A DNA stretch of 64,000 nucleotides from Pandoraea anapnoica (GCF_902459765.1 NZ_CABPSP010000012.1:124001-188000); one strand, 5' to 3'. Shown: positions 1-9,264, counted from the first letter of the stretch. Numbers and translations: made by a program. Notes: generated from the sequence alone by a model not told the origin.

Positions 1-378
1 ATCGAAGAAGAGCGCGAGCCAGCGGCTGAAGTGCTCGCCGCTGAGATGCCCGAATGGCTGATGCGCCTGCGTCACATTGCCGCGATACCGTTTGGCACCG
101 AGCACAATGCTGGACCAGAACGCCACCATCTTTTCCAGATGCATGTCCCAGCGGCCTTCGAGCGCTTGCCGGAACACCGGGCCAAGCAGGTCGTCGTCGC
201 GAATGCGGCCATAGAACGTATGGACGAGCAGGCGTACGGCGTCCTCGTCTATATCGGCGATGCGAGCCGTCGGCCATTCCAGTGGGTCGATGGCGGGCTG
301 GCTGGCAGATCTTGCGGTCGTCGGAAGCGTGGATTCGGCGGACATTTCGGCGGGTGCGGGGGCCGACAGCGATGTCAT
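1..378 (-). CDS. Group III truncated haemoglobin, partial (C-terminus beyond window)
   Basis: The gene reads leftwards and is cut by the left edge; 126 residues are visible. After a low-complexity N-terminus of about 35 residues, the globin part shows FYGRIRDDDLLGPVF, then HLEKMVAFWSSIVLG, KRYRGNVTQAH and LSGEHFSRWLALFF. This W/RYRGN/H pattern is typical of group III truncated haemoglobins. The family binds haem and O2 or NO in the cytoplasm; its physiological role is often unclear. The start at 378 is the first ATG of the frame, with no clear ribosome binding site. A second ATG at 345 fits family length equally well. The gene is divergent from clpB. Confidence 0.85.
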   Translation of the reverse strand, partial: MTSLSAPAPAEMSAESTLPTTARSASQPAIDPLEWPTARIADIDEDAVRLLVHTFYGRIRDDDLLGPVFRQALEGRWDMHLEKMVAFWSSIVLGAKRYRGNVTQAHQPFGHLSGEHFSRWLALFFD

Positions 379-588
379 TTCGGGTGTTTCGGTGCCCGGA
401 TGACGCATGGTGCGGCGTGCTGAAAGTCGCTATTATGAGCTTCAAACCCGGGCGTGTCCTGCGGTTGTCCCAACGCACCACGCGTCCGGCGCAGGGCAGC
501 GATTCCGTCGTCTTCCCCGCCTGGCAAGCCTGAAGCCGGCGTCTCGTCCGGCGTTGCGCGAAATGTCAAACGTCGCGCTGTAATGCCC

Positions 589-617
589 CTTGAAACCACA
601 GGGGCTTGTCCGCACAT
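589..617 (+). promoter_or_regulatory. Candidate sigma-32 heat-shock promoter of clpB
   Basis: CTTGAAA (589-595) exactly matches the sigma-32 -35 element. After 14 bases comes CCGCACAT (610-617), a partial match to the CCCCATnT -10. Transcription would start near 624, about 27 bases before clpB. The -35 also lies inside an inverted repeat, GCCCC (585-589) and GGGGC (601-605). The assignment rests on motif match and on clpB being a classical sigma-32 target. Confidence 0.55.
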
Positions 618-650
618 CCGATCCAGAGAGATTTCTTACCGGAGCACTAG

Positions 651-3278
651 ATGCGACAAGACAAATTCACCACGCAGTTCCTGGAAGCGCTGGCTGATGC
701 CCAAAGCATGGCAGTCGGTCGCGACCAGCAATATATCGAGCCGCTGCACCTTCTCGCCGCGCTGATCGCACAACCCGAGGGCGCTGCCCGCTCGTTGTTG
801 CAGCGCGCAGGCGTGCAGGTTCAGCCGCTGGCGCACGACATCGAAACGGCCATCGCGAAGCTGCCGCAGGTGCAGGGCACCGACGGCAACGTGCAGGTCA
901 GCCGCGAACTCGCGGGCCTGCTCAATCAGGCCGACAAGGAAGCGCAGAAGCATGGCGACAGCTACATCGCCAGCGAGATGTTCCTGCTCGCGCTCGCCGA
1001 CGACAAGGGCGAGACGGGCAAGCTCGCTCGCGGCCGTGGCCTCACCCGTAAATCGCTGGAAGCCGCCATCGAAGGCGTGCGCGGTGGTGCATCCGTCGAT
1101 AGCCAGGATGCCGAAAACCAGCGCGAAGCCCTCAAGAAATACACGCTCGATCTGACCGAGCGCGCCGCGTCCGGCAAGCTCGATCCGGTGATCGGCCGCG
1201 ACGACGAAATTCGTCGCACGATTCAGATCCTGCAACGCCGTACCAAGAACAACCCTGTGCTCATCGGTGAGCCGGGGGTGGGTAAAACGGCCATCGTGGA
1301 AGGGCTCGCACAACGTATCGTCAACGGCGAAGTGCCGGAGTCGCTCAAGAACAAGCGCGTGCTCGCGCTCGATATGGCCGGGCTGCTGGCCGGTGCGAAG
1401 TTCCGCGGCGAGTTCGAAGAGCGCCTGAAGAGCGTGCTCAACGACATTGCCAAGGACGAAGGCCGCACGATCCTGTTCATCGACGAAATTCACACGATGG
1501 TCGGCGCGGGCAAGGCCGAAGGTGCGATGGATGCGGGCAACATGCTCAAGCCAGCGCTCGCGCGCGGCGAGTTGCATTGCATCGGGGCCACCACGCTCGA
1601 CGAGTATCGTAAATACATCGAGAAGGACGCCGCATTGGAGCGTCGCTTCCAGAAGGTGCTGGTCGAAGAGCCGAGCGTCGAAGCGACGATCGCGATTTTG
1701 CGCGGTTTGCAGGAGAAGTACGAACTGCACCACGGTGTGGAGATTACCGACCCGGCCATCGTTGCGGCGGCTGAACTTAGCCAGCGCTACATCACCGATC
1801 GCTTCCTGCCGGACAAGGCCATCGATCTGATCGACGAAGCCGCGTCGAAGATCAAGATGGAAATCGACTCGAAGCCGGAAGTGATGGACAAGCTCGACCG
1901 TCGTCTCATCCAGTTGAAGATCGAGCGCGAAGCCATCAAGAAGGAAACGGACGAAGCGTCGCAGAAGCGTCTGGCGCTGATCGAGGAAGAGATTTCGCGC
2001 CTGGAGCGTGAGTACGCCGATCTCGAAGAAGTGTGGACGGCCGAGAAGGCGGCGGTGCAGGGCAGTGCGCAGGTCAAGGAAGAGATCGACCGCATGCGTG
2101 CCGAGATCGCCAAGCTGCAACGCGAAGGCAAGCTCGACAAGGTCGCTGAGTTGCAATATGGCAAGCTACCGCAGCTCGAAGCGCAGTTGAAGGATGCAGA
2201 TGCCGCCGAAGCGGCGGGTCAGCAGTCGCAACCGCGTCTGCTGCGCACGCAAGTGGGCACGGAAGAGATTGCGGACGTCGTCTCGCGCGCCACGGGCATT
2301 CCGGTGTCGAAGATGATGCAGGGCGAGCGCGAGAAGCTGCTCAAGATGGAAGACAAGCTGCACGAGCGCGTCATTGGACAGGACGAGGCGATTACGGCCG
2401 TGGCCGACGCCATCCGTCGTTCGCGTGCGGGGTTGGCGGATCCGAATCGTCCGTACGGTTCGTTCCTGTTCCTCGGGCCGACCGGTGTGGGCAAGACCGA
2501 ACTGTGCAAGGCACTCGCGATGTTCCTGTTCGATTCGGAGGATCACCTCATCCGTATCGACATGAGCGAATTCATGGAGAAGCACAGCGTAGCGCGTCTG
2601 ATCGGGGCGCCTCCGGGCTACGTTGGGTACGAAGAAGGCGGTTATCTGACCGAAGCCGTGCGTCGTAAGCCGTACAGCGTGATTCTGCTCGACGAAGTCG
2701 AGAAGGCGCACCCGGACGTATTCAACGTGCTGCTGCAGGTGCTGGACGATGGTCGCATGACCGACGGTCAGGGACGTACCGTGGACTTCAAGAACACGGT
2801 GATCGTGATGACGTCGAACCTCGGTTCGTCGATGATTCAGTCGATGGTGGGCGAGCCGCAGGAGCGGATCAAGGACGCCGTCTGGACGGAGATCAAGGAT
2901 CACTTCCGTCCGGAGTTCCTGAACCGGATCGACGAAGTCGTGGTGTTCCACGGACTCGACCAGAAGCATATCGAGTCGATTGCCACGATTCAGATCGAGA
3001 TCTTGCGTCAGCGTCTGGCAAAGCTCGACATGAATCTCGAAGTCACCAAGGCGGCGCTCACGCATGTGGCGCGCGAAGGCTTCGACCCGGTATTCGGGGC
3101 ACGGCCACTGAAGCGCGCGATTCAGCAGGAGATCGAGAACCCGGTCGCCAAGCTGGTGCTCGCCGGCACGTTCGGCCCGAAGGACACGATCCCGGTCGAC
3201 TGGCGCAATGGCCGCTTCACCTTCGATGGCGAGACTGCCGCGCAGGTGAACAAGGCGACCGAGGCCGCCGCCGAGTAA
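651..3278 (+). CDS. clpB: ATP-dependent protein disaggregase ClpB
   Basis: This 875-residue AAA+ protein is a hexameric disaggregase that works with DnaK/DnaJ/GrpE to pull polypeptides out of aggregates after heat stress. Visible in order: Clp-N repeats (1-145), first AAA+ module with [15 protein letters not shown] (about 205) and the Walker B run [13 protein letters not shown], the long coiled-coil middle domain (about 410-530), second AAA+ module with [15 protein letters not shown] (about 610) and [14 protein letters not shown]. Length is slightly above the usual 857-865. The ATG is preceded by GGAG at seven bases. It stands alone between a heat-shock type promoter and a strong terminator, which suggests a monocistronic unit. 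Confidence 0.98.
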   Translation: MRQDKFTTQFLEALADAQSMAVGRDQQYIEPLHLLAALIAQPEGAARSLLQRAGVQVQPLAHDIETAIAKLPQVQGTDGNVQVSRELAGLLNQADKEAQKHGDSYIASEMFLLALADDKGETGKLARGRGLTRKSLEAAIEGVRGGASVDSQDAENQREALKKYTLDLTERAASGKLDPVIGRDDEIRRTIQILQRRTKNNPVLIGEPGVGKTAIVEGLAQRIVNGEVPESLKNKRVLALDMAGLLAGAKFRGEFEERLKSVLNDIAKDEGRTILFIDEIHTMVGAGKAEGAMDAGNMLKPALARGELHCIGATTLDEYRKYIEKDAALERRFQKVLVEEPSVEATIAILRGLQEKYELHHGVEITDPAIVAAAELSQRYITDRFLPDKAIDLIDEAASKIKMEIDSKPEVMDKLDRRLIQLKIEREAIKKETDEASQKRLALIEEEISRLEREYADLEEVWTAEKAAVQGSAQVKEEIDRMRAEIAKLQREGKLDKVAELQYGKLPQLEAQLKDADAAEAAGQQSQPRLLRTQVGTEEIADVVSRATGIPVSKMMQGEREKLLKMEDKLHERVIGQDEAITAVADAIRRSRAGLADPNRPYGSFLFLGPTGVGKTELCKALAMFLFDSEDHLIRIDMSEFMEKHSVARLIGAPPGYVGYEEGGYLTEAVRRKPYSVILLDEVEKAHPDVFNVLLQVLDDGRMTDGQGRTVDFKNTVIVMTSNLGSSMIQSMVGEPQERIKDAVWTEIKDHFRPEFLNRIDEVVVFHGLDQKHIESIATIQIEILRQRLAKLDMNLEVTKAALTHVAREGFDPVFGARPLKRAIQQEIENPVAKLVLAGTFGPKDTIPVDWRNGRFTFDGETAAQVNKATEAAAE

Positions 3279-3305
3279 GCCTGACCGGTTGACTGGCCGA
3301 ATCAT

Positions 3306-3339
3306 CCCCGCGTTTCGCAAGAGGCGCGGGGTTTTTTTT
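3306..3339 (+). terminator. Rho-independent terminator after clpB
   Basis: CCCCGCG (3306-3312) pairs with CGCGGGG (3325-3331) across a 12-base loop and is followed by eight T residues. Confidence 0.9.
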
Positions 3340-3560
3340 CGTGTGTGGGGCGATGCGTCGTCCTGTCACAATCGTCGGCGAAAATGCGCGACCATCGCAT
3401 TGCCTTGCAGATCGCCGGGTGGTGGCGTGACAAACCGCGCACCATTCGCGTCGGCGAGGCTGCGGTTGGCGTCTACGGCAAACCGTTCGTCGCAAGCGGG
3501 CTGCGAGACGCGCCGTGCTTGCTTATCGTCAGGTCATGATTCGAACCCTGTGAGGACGTC

Positions 3561-4151
3561 ATGACGACGATAGTAGCGATCCACGTGGCCGTAGCGACGG
3601 CCGCCGTTTTGTTGGGCGCGGGTATTTTGCTCATGCGGCGCGGCACACCCCGGCACCGGTGGGCGGGACGCCTGTGGGTGTCGGCGATGACGGCGACGGC
3701 AGCGACGAGCTTCGGCATCCGGGAGTTGGGTCACGGCAACTTTTCGTGGCTGCATGCGCTTTCGGCGTACGTGCTGGTCGGGCTGGCGCTTGCCGTGCTG
3801 GCGATTCGGCGCGGCGACGTGGCGGCGCATCGGCGGCAGATGATGGGGCTGTTCACCGGACTGGTCATCGCGGGCGTCGCGGCCGTGGCGGTGCCTGGGC
3901 GCGCGCTCGGCAACGCGTTCGCGCAGATGTGGCAACATGATGCACGGCCGATAGGGACATTAAAACAGACGCATACAGAGACGCTGGATGACGGGCACAG
4001 TGAAGGGCTTCACCAGGCGCAAAACGATCCGCTAGCCCGAGCACACGACGAGACACCTGAAATAGCACTCAAGCGACCGAAGTCCGGGTCGGGCCCGCTT
4101 GCGATGATCGCAGGAGCGGGCTGGAGCGGAGCCGGAGGCGCACAACAATGA
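3561..4151 (+). CDS. DUF2306-like membrane protein with hydrophilic C-terminal tail
   Basis: Residues 1-125 hold four predicted membrane segments (about 4-23, 37-52, 64-81, 96-111) and the HRWAGRLWV and AAHRRQMMGLFTGLVIAG patterns of DUF2306-type membrane proteins. The function of that family is unknown. Residues about 125-196 are a hydrophilic low-complexity tail with no family signature and less GC-biased codons than the first part. The ATG has GAGG upstream. Its TGA overlaps the ATG of the sensor kinase gene by four bases, so the two are translationally coupled. It may be an accessory or sensed partner of the two-component pair, which is inference. Confidence 0.7.
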   Translation: MTTIVAIHVAVATAAVLLGAGILLMRRGTPRHRWAGRLWVSAMTATAATSFGIRELGHGNFSWLHALSAYVLVGLALAVLAIRRGDVAAHRRQMMGLFTGLVIAGVAAVAVPGRALGNAFAQMWQHDARPIGTLKQTHTETLDDGHSEGLHQAQNDPLARAHDETPEIALKRPKSGSGPLAMIAGAGWSGAGGAQQ

Positions 4152-5341
4152 CTTCGACCATGAAATCATCGCAATCCGCTCAGGCCGCGCAGCCGGGCCG
4201 CGTCATCGAGACGCGTGGCCTGTGGCTTCGATTTGCGCGTGAACTCGCGGGTGTGCTGCTTTTCAACACGGCCATCGCGCTGGCACTCTGGTTCATCGGC
4301 TTCGGCGGCTCCTTCGTGCAAAATCTGGCGTTTGCGCAGTGCATCGGTATCGCCATCACGGTGTTTATCGACGGCGGACGCCGGTTGATCTGGCGCGATG
4401 CACGGCCATCGATGGCGGGGTTCCTGCTGCTTGTCGCGTTCGGTTGCGCAGCAGGCCTGGCGCTCGGCATTGCGACGGGGACGATACTCCTCGGTCTGCC
4501 GATCACGATGTGGCGTCCTGTCAACGGCCATTCGATGCCCATCGTCCTGCTGATCGCGCTGATCGCGACGGCGATTGGCAGCTATCACGGCTGGTCGCGC
4601 GCGCGCATCGCTCAGTTGAGTGAGGAGACGGCGCATCAGGCGTTGCGCGAAGCCGCGGCCGACCGTCAACTGGTGTACGCGAAACTGCAGACTCTTCAGG
4701 CGCAGCTGGAGCCGCACTTCCTCTTCAACGTGCTGGCGAATCTCGATTCGCTGATCGCGAGCGACCCGGCCCGGGCGCGTGTACTGCTCGGCCATCTGAA
4801 TCGCTTCTTGCGTGCGTCGCTGGCAGCGACCCGCTCGGAGACCACGCCGCTCGCAGACGAGTTCGCGTTACTTGAAGCATTACTGGCCATCCAGCAGGTG
4901 CGCTTCGGCGAGCGTTTGCGCTACACGTTCGATTTGCCTGACGAATGCCGCGCTGTGCGTTTGCCCCCCATGCTCGTGCAGCCGCTGGTGGAGAACGCGG
5001 TGAAGCACGGTGTCGAGCCTCTGTCGGGTGGCGCGAGCGTGTCGGTGAGCGCGTGGTGCGAACGGACGACCTCTGGCGAGGACCAGATCGTAGTGCGCGT
5101 TACAGACGACGGTGCAGGCTTTCCCGTCGCACGTGCGAATACTGGGGGCGATGCGGCGGAACGGACGTTCGGCATCGGCTTGACGAATATCCGGGAGCGC
5201 CTGCGGGTGCTCTATGGCGACGATGCACGACTCACGCTCGCCGAGGGCGTACCGCGGGGCGTCGTCGCAACATTGCGCTTGCCTGTGGCGTCGCCCGGGC
5301 AGGGAGCCGAAGCGGGCAGCGCAAATGGCAGAGGTTTCTAG
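4148..5341 (+). CDS. LytS/AlgZ-type sensor histidine kinase
   Basis: This 397-residue kinase has about four membrane segments within residues 33-145 and a short coiled linker. The His_kinase (PF06580) domain follows: LEPHFLFNVL places the phospho-acceptor at His190, and the N box is PMLVQPLVENAVKHGVEP. An HATPase region with DDGAGFP and GIGLTNIRERL comes next. This architecture belongs to LytS/AlgZ/YehU-type kinases, which signal to LytTR response regulators; one follows 18 bases downstream. No extracellular sensing domain is evident, so the signal is probably membrane-associated. It overlaps the upstream membrane protein gene by four bases. Confidence 0.92.
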   Translation: MTSTMKSSQSAQAAQPGRVIETRGLWLRFARELAGVLLFNTAIALALWFIGFGGSFVQNLAFAQCIGIAITVFIDGGRRLIWRDARPSMAGFLLLVAFGCAAGLALGIATGTILLGLPITMWRPVNGHSMPIVLLIALIATAIGSYHGWSRARIAQLSEETAHQALREAAADRQLVYAKLQTLQAQLEPHFLFNVLANLDSLIASDPARARVLLGHLNRFLRASLAATRSETTPLADEFALLEALLAIQQVRFGERLRYTFDLPDECRAVRLPPMLVQPLVENAVKHGVEPLSGGASVSVSAWCERTTSGEDQIVVRVTDDGAGFPVARANTGGDAAERTFGIGLTNIRERLRVLYGDDARLTLAEGVPRGVVATLRLPVASPGQGAEAGSANGRGF

Positions 5342-5359
5342 TCGCAGAGAGTGGAGTGC

Positions 5360-6193
5360 ATGACATCCCCCGTCGCCCTGATCGCCGAAGATGAACCGTT
5401 GCTCGCCGACGCGTTGCGCGCCATGCTTGCGCAGGCATGGCCCGACTTGCAGATGCTGCCCGTAGCACCCGACGGCACATCGGCGATTGCCGCCATCGCC
5501 CGGTCGCAACCGGACGTTGTATTTCTCGACATCTCGATGCCGGGGGCGACTGGTATCGAGGTTGCGCTGGCGTGTGCGCGATTGAGCCGACCGCCTCAGA
5601 TCGTATTTGTGACGGCGTTCGACCGGTTCGCGCTGGAGGCCTTCGACGCGGCGGCTGTCGATTACCTGCTCAAGCCGGTGGCGCCGGAGCGTCTGGCCCG
5701 GACGGTCGCGCGCGTGCGCGAACGGCTGGACGCGCCGACGGGCGATACGCTCTCGAAGTTGCTGACGACCTTGCGTACGCATCTGGAGACGGGAGAGGGG
5801 CGGCCGTCCGTGTCATCCCAGAGCGCGCCTACGGGACGGGCGAGTCAGAACGGACAGAGTCCCCGTGAGTATCTCCAGTTCGTGCGTGCATCGGTGCGCG
5901 ACGAAGTCCGGATCGTGCCCGTCGAGGACATTTGCTTTTTCGAAGCGGCGGACAAGTATGTCGTGGTGGCGACGGTCGAAGGTGACCTGCTCATCCGCAC
6001 GAGTCTGCGCGAGCTATTGCCGCAGCTCGATCCGTCGCGATTCTGGCAGGTGCATCGCAGCACCGTCGTCAATGTAGGGGAAGTCGTGAGCGCGCAGCAT
6101 ACGCCGCTCGGACGTCTGACACTCAAACTCAAACGCCGCAAAGACCGCGTGGCGGTCAGTCGTCAGTACGCTCATCTGTTCCGACAAATGTAG
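5360..6193 (+). CDS. LytTR-family response regulator
   Basis: This 277-residue regulator begins with a receiver domain. The acidic pair is EDEP, the phospho-acceptor is Asp57 in VVFLDISMPG, and the conserved region VDYLLKPV contains the Lys. A linker of about 45 residues leads to a C-terminal LytTR DNA-binding domain (about 168-277) with EDICFFEAADKYVVV, FWQVHRSTVVNV and KDRVAVSRQYA. It is the cognate partner of the kinase just upstream. The ATG at 5360 is preferred over the in-frame GTG at 5351 because GGAG lies five bases before it. Its last 38 bases overlap the end of the convergent AraC-family gene. Confidence 0.93.
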   Translation: MTSPVALIAEDEPLLADALRAMLAQAWPDLQMLPVAPDGTSAIAAIARSQPDVVFLDISMPGATGIEVALACARLSRPPQIVFVTAFDRFALEAFDAAAVDYLLKPVAPERLARTVARVRERLDAPTGDTLSKLLTTLRTHLETGEGRPSVSSQSAPTGRASQNGQSPREYLQFVRASVRDEVRIVPVEDICFFEAADKYVVVATVEGDLLIRTSLRELLPQLDPSRFWQVHRSTVVNVGEVVSAQHTPLGRLTLKLKRRKDRVAVSRQYAHLFRQM

Positions 6194-7055
6194 TGTCGGG
6201 GGCGGTCGCGAAAAAGTCAGTCGGCGTACGTCCGAAGGTGCGCTTGAACATCGCGGAGAACGCGCTCTGACTCCGATAGCCGAGTTCGCGCGCGATACGC
6301 GAAAGCGGATAGCCTTTGGACGCGAGCGGAATCGCGTGCGCGAGCAGCGCCTGCTGACGCCATTGCACGAAGCTCATATTGAGTTCCTGACGAAACAGAC
6401 GCCCGATCGTGCGCGGGCTGGCACCAGCGAAGCGCGCCCATTGATCGAGCGTCCAGGCGCGGGCCGGATCGGCGAGCATCGCCGTACATAACGTGAGCAG
6501 GCGCTTGTCGCGGGGAAGCGGGACTTCCAGTGGCAGCGGGGAAGCGCGTCGCAGTTCGTCGAGAATCAGTGCGCCGAGCAATTGCTCGCGGGGCGGATCG
6601 AGATCGTGGCCGGGCACGTCGATGGCGGCGATCAATTCCCGCAGCAGCGCGGAGACTTCCACCACACGACATTGATCGAGCCCTGAGGGGATCACGTCGG
6701 GATGCACGTACAGTGTGCGCAGATACGATGGCTCGTTGACCAGCAGGCTGTGTTCGATGTCGGGCGGAATCCAGATTGCACGTGAGGGTGGCACAATCCA
6801 TGCCGCGTCGGCCACGGCGATCTGGATGACGCCTCGCGGGGTGTAAGCGACCTGTGCCCATGCATGACGATGATTCGGAACACGGATGCCATCGCGCAAC
6901 GGCCGGGCGCGCAAGCGCACCGGGCGCGACGGTGTCGGCGTGAAGGTGTCCGGTACGACGTAGTTGTCGAACTCGGCCTGAGAGGCGGGCAGGGGTTTGA
7001 GGCCCGGCGGCTCGGCATCCGTCGGACCGGCTGGCGCGGACATGAGGGTCGGCAT
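6156..7055 (-). CDS. AraC-family transcriptional regulator
   Basis: The protein has about 299 residues. The N-terminal half is cupin-like, with HRHAWAQVAYTPRG, PSRAIWIPPDIEHSL and LYVHPDV, as in effector-binding AraC regulators. The C-terminal half is an AraC/XylS helix-turn-helix pair ending in GYPLSRIARELGYRSQSAFS and AMFKRTFGRTPTDF. The regulated genes are unknown. A divergent gamma-glutamylcyclotransferase-like gene begins only 65 bases away, making it a candidate target. Start choice is uncertain: 7055 gives the conserved domain plus a short lead, without a good ribosome binding site. The 3' end overlaps the LytTR gene. Confidence 0.9.
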   Translation of the reverse strand: MPTLMSAPAGPTDAEPPGLKPLPASQAEFDNYVVPDTFTPTPSRPVRLRARPLRDGIRVPNHRHAWAQVAYTPRGVIQIAVADAAWIVPPSRAIWIPPDIEHSLLVNEPSYLRTLYVHPDVIPSGLDQCRVVEVSALLRELIAAIDVPGHDLDPPREQLLGALILDELRRASPLPLEVPLPRDKRLLTLCTAMLADPARAWTLDQWARFAGASPRTIGRLFRQELNMSFVQWRQQALLAHAIPLASKGYPLSRIARELGYRSQSAFSAMFKRTFGRTPTDFFATAPDTTFVGTDERTDD

Positions 7056-7120
7056 GACGTGTGATCGCGACAATTGGAATTTTGTAAGTGTAAACTCGTT
7101 GCCTGTCACTCTCGAACGGG

Positions 7121-7627
7121 ATGCCTGTCATGCCCAGCCTCGCGCCTGTTGTGCCTGCTGTCCAAGCAGTGTCTACCCAATCCATCCCGGTCGATGCGCG
7201 ACTCGATGCCGTGTACGTCTTCGTCTACGGCACGTTGCGCGCTGGAGAGATCAACGACATGATGCGCGCGGCGGAGCGTCACGATATTGCGGCTCCGACA
7301 TACGTTGGCACCACAACGCTGGGCGGGCAGCTTTACGACTTCGGCAGCTATCCGGGGATGGTGCTGGGCGTAGGCGTGGATGAGCGCGTGACCGGTGACG
7401 TCTACCGGATAGACGCGGCATTGATCCCGGTGCTCGACGAAATCGAAGCCGTCTATCCGGGCGAGGCAGGCCTGTTCGTGCGGGAGATGCTCGATGTGGC
7501 GTGCGCCGGTGCCACGTACGCGTGCATCGTCTACCCGGTGGATGCGGCAGCGATCAGCCAGTTGCCCCGCATCCCTGATGGCGATTGGGTCACCTATCGC
7601 CAAGCACGGGACGCCGACGCAGCGTAG
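7121..7627 (+). CDS. Gamma-glutamylcyclotransferase (AIG2-like) family protein
   Basis: The 168-residue product contains the family signature VFVYGTLRAGEIN (about residues 31-43), then GGQLYDFGSYPGMVLG, VTGDVYRID and a PVLDEIEAVYPGEAGLFVR segment that should hold the catalytic Glu. Members release 5-oxoproline from gamma-glutamyl amines or peptides; the substrate here cannot be told. The first 28 residues look non-conserved, so the ATG at 7130 is a possible alternative start. It is convergent with the queuosine-precursor transporter gene and divergent from the AraC regulator. Confidence 0.8.
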   Translation: MPVMPSLAPVVPAVQAVSTQSIPVDARLDAVYVFVYGTLRAGEINDMMRAAERHDIAAPTYVGTTTLGGQLYDFGSYPGMVLGVGVDERVTGDVYRIDAALIPVLDEIEAVYPGEAGLFVREMLDVACAGATYACIVYPVDAAAISQLPRIPDGDWVTYRQARDADAA

Positions 7628-7643
7628 TTGGCGAGGCTCGCCG

Positions 7644-8447
7644 CTATCGACGACTGCCCGAGGCTTGCGCTCGTGACAAGCGAAAGCCGAACGGGTTCAG
7701 CGACGTGCCGATGTCGTAATGATCGATACCATCGGTGCGTTTGAGCCATCGGGCGAGGCCGACCGTCATCGGCAGAACAAGCCATTGCAGGGCACATTTG
7801 AAGACGAATTCGAGCCCAGCCATACGCGCCATGGCGTCGATGTCGAGCACGTAAGCAAACGCGACAACCACGAAGACGACGGAGTCGAGCAGTGCGGCGA
7901 GCGCACTTCCGGCGACGAAGCGGACGCTTGCGAGACGGCCATGCATCGCGATTTTCATACGTGCCAGCGTAGCAGCATTGGCAAATTCCCCGACCATGCA
8001 CGCCGACACCGACGCCAGAAACATATGGGCGATGGATTCGAACCAATGGCGCTGCACTTCGTCGGTAAAGCCGGTTTGCCCGGCCCATAGGGGCTCAGTG
8101 GGCAGCAAGGACATCAGCCAAAGAAAAACCAGCATCACCAGATTTGCGGCAAGGCCGCTCCAGATCACAACGCGGCTGATGCGATAACCGTAGACCTCGG
8201 TCAGTACCGACGAGAAGAGATAGGCAAACGGGAAGCTGATCAGCGCGGCAGAAAACGTGAGCCGGAACGGCTCGCCTGCGACGGTCCATGGCAGCGTGAC
8301 TTCACACACGCGCGCGCCCAGCGCATTCGATATCAGGAGAAAACTGACGAAGCCGATGGCTAGCACAATCACGGCGGGTGTGATGTGTGCCGCCTGCTGT
8401 GAGGGGACGAGGCTCTCGGGAGACAACGTCGGAGCAAGATCAGTCAT
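7644..8447 (-). CDS. yhhQ: Queuosine precursor transporter, YhhQ/DUF165 family
   Basis: The predicted product has 267 residues and about six membrane segments. Family landmarks are AIGFVSFLLISNALGARVCEV near the N-terminus, ALISFPFAYLFSSVLTEVYGY, EFANAATLARMK and a C-terminal KCALQWLVLPMTVGLARWL. YhhQ proteins import the 7-deazaguanine precursors preQ0 and preQ1, used to make tRNA queuosine. The ATG at 8447 is chosen because earlier in-frame sequence is non-conserved and lies inside the upstream gene. The QueF-like gene ends four bases upstream, so the two form one unit and point to a shared 7-deazaguanine role. Confidence 0.9.
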   Translation of the reverse strand: MTDLAPTLSPESLVPSQQAAHITPAVIVLAIGFVSFLLISNALGARVCEVTLPWTVAGEPFRLTFSAALISFPFAYLFSSVLTEVYGYRISRVVIWSGLAANLVMLVFLWLMSLLPTEPLWAGQTGFTDEVQRHWFESIAHMFLASVSACMVGEFANAATLARMKIAMHGRLASVRFVAGSALAALLDSVVFVVVAFAYVLDIDAMARMAGLEFVFKCALQWLVLPMTVGLARWLKRTDGIDHYDIGTSLNPFGFRLSRAQASGSRR

Positions 8448-8451
8448 ACGG

Positions 8452-9264
8452 TCACTGGCGAATAGTGCGTTCATTGGTGATGGCGACGCCGTGCGTCGAG
8501 CGTACGGGATTGATGTCGAGCCCATAACGGCGGGTAAAGCGTGCGCCGACGCACAGGCGCGACGGCCTGCATTGCATGAGGATGTCGGCAAAAAGCGTCT
8601 CCACGCATTGCTCGATGTACATCTCGCTATCCCGAAAGGAGAGAACGTACGCCAACAGCGAACGCGAGCAGATGGACGGGCCTGTGTAATCGAACCATAC
8701 CGTGCCATAGTCGACGCCTGCGCTGAGGGGGCACCGTACGCTCAACAGATCCGAGGTTAGACATTCGCGGGCCGGTGACGCTGGCAATGTATTGGCGTCG
8801 CGATGGATGCGCAACAGATGGGCATCGACGCCACCTCGGATCACGCCAACGGGCTCAGTATCCAGCGATCGCGCCACCGGCCCACATGCGGCGGTCGTTC
8901 GCACCGCCTGGCGCACCGGCGTGCTACGAACGAGGACGTAGGCCTGAAGACATCGAGACAACTCCGACGCGATATGCGATTCCAGTGCTTCCGACGATTC
9001 GAAACGGCACTCTCGAAGCGCGAGGAAATAGCGCTGCGCATCTGCCATCTCTAGTGTGTAAGGCGAGTCGCACGGAATCACCAGCTCCACGACGGCGATC
9101 TGGGGGCGCTCGTGCATGTCCATCCAACTGATTTCATAGTGATTCCACAGGTCGTATCCTCGCGGGACGTTCGTGCTTTCGGGGGGGCAATATTGCAAAC
9201 GGGATCGGGGAATCGGGTGGAGAGTCGTTCGATGAGAAAGCGCCTGCAAATTTCGATACGTCAT
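8452..9264 (-). CDS. Diverged QueF-like protein (7-cyano-7-deazaguanine reductase fold)
   Basis: The 270-residue protein lines up end to end with the long E. coli-type QueF, which reduces preQ0 to preQ1 with NADPH. Shared stretches are DLWNHYEISW (38-47), the nucleophile region with Cys178, acid Asp185 in VDYG, LLAYVLSFR, EQCVETLFADIL with Glu218, and RFTRRYGLDINPVRS. Two key features are altered: the His just before Glu218 is Ile217, and the family NADPH motif E(S/L)K(S/A)xK is replaced by EMADAQRYF (72-80). It may have lost reductase activity or acquired another reaction on 7-deazaguanines. The frame is intact over full length, which argues against a decayed pseudogene. ATG 9264 has GGAG upstream. 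Confidence 0.8.
   Translation of the reverse strand: MTYRNLQALSHRTTLHPIPRSRLQYCPPESTNVPRGYDLWNHYEISWMDMHERPQIAVVELVIPCDSPYTLEMADAQRYFLALRECRFESSEALESHIASELSRCLQAYVLVRSTPVRQAVRTTAACGPVARSLDTEPVGVIRGGVDAHLLRIHRDANTLPASPARECLTSDLLSVRCPLSAGVDYGTVWFDYTGPSICSRSLLAYVLSFRDSEMYIEQCVETLFADILMQCRPSRLCVGARFTRRYGLDINPVRSTHGVAITNERTIRQ

Noticed and set aside
8452-9264. QueF-like gene as a pseudogene
   Set aside because: The frame is open over the full family length with conserved Cys, Asp and Glu, so diverged function is at least as likely as decay.
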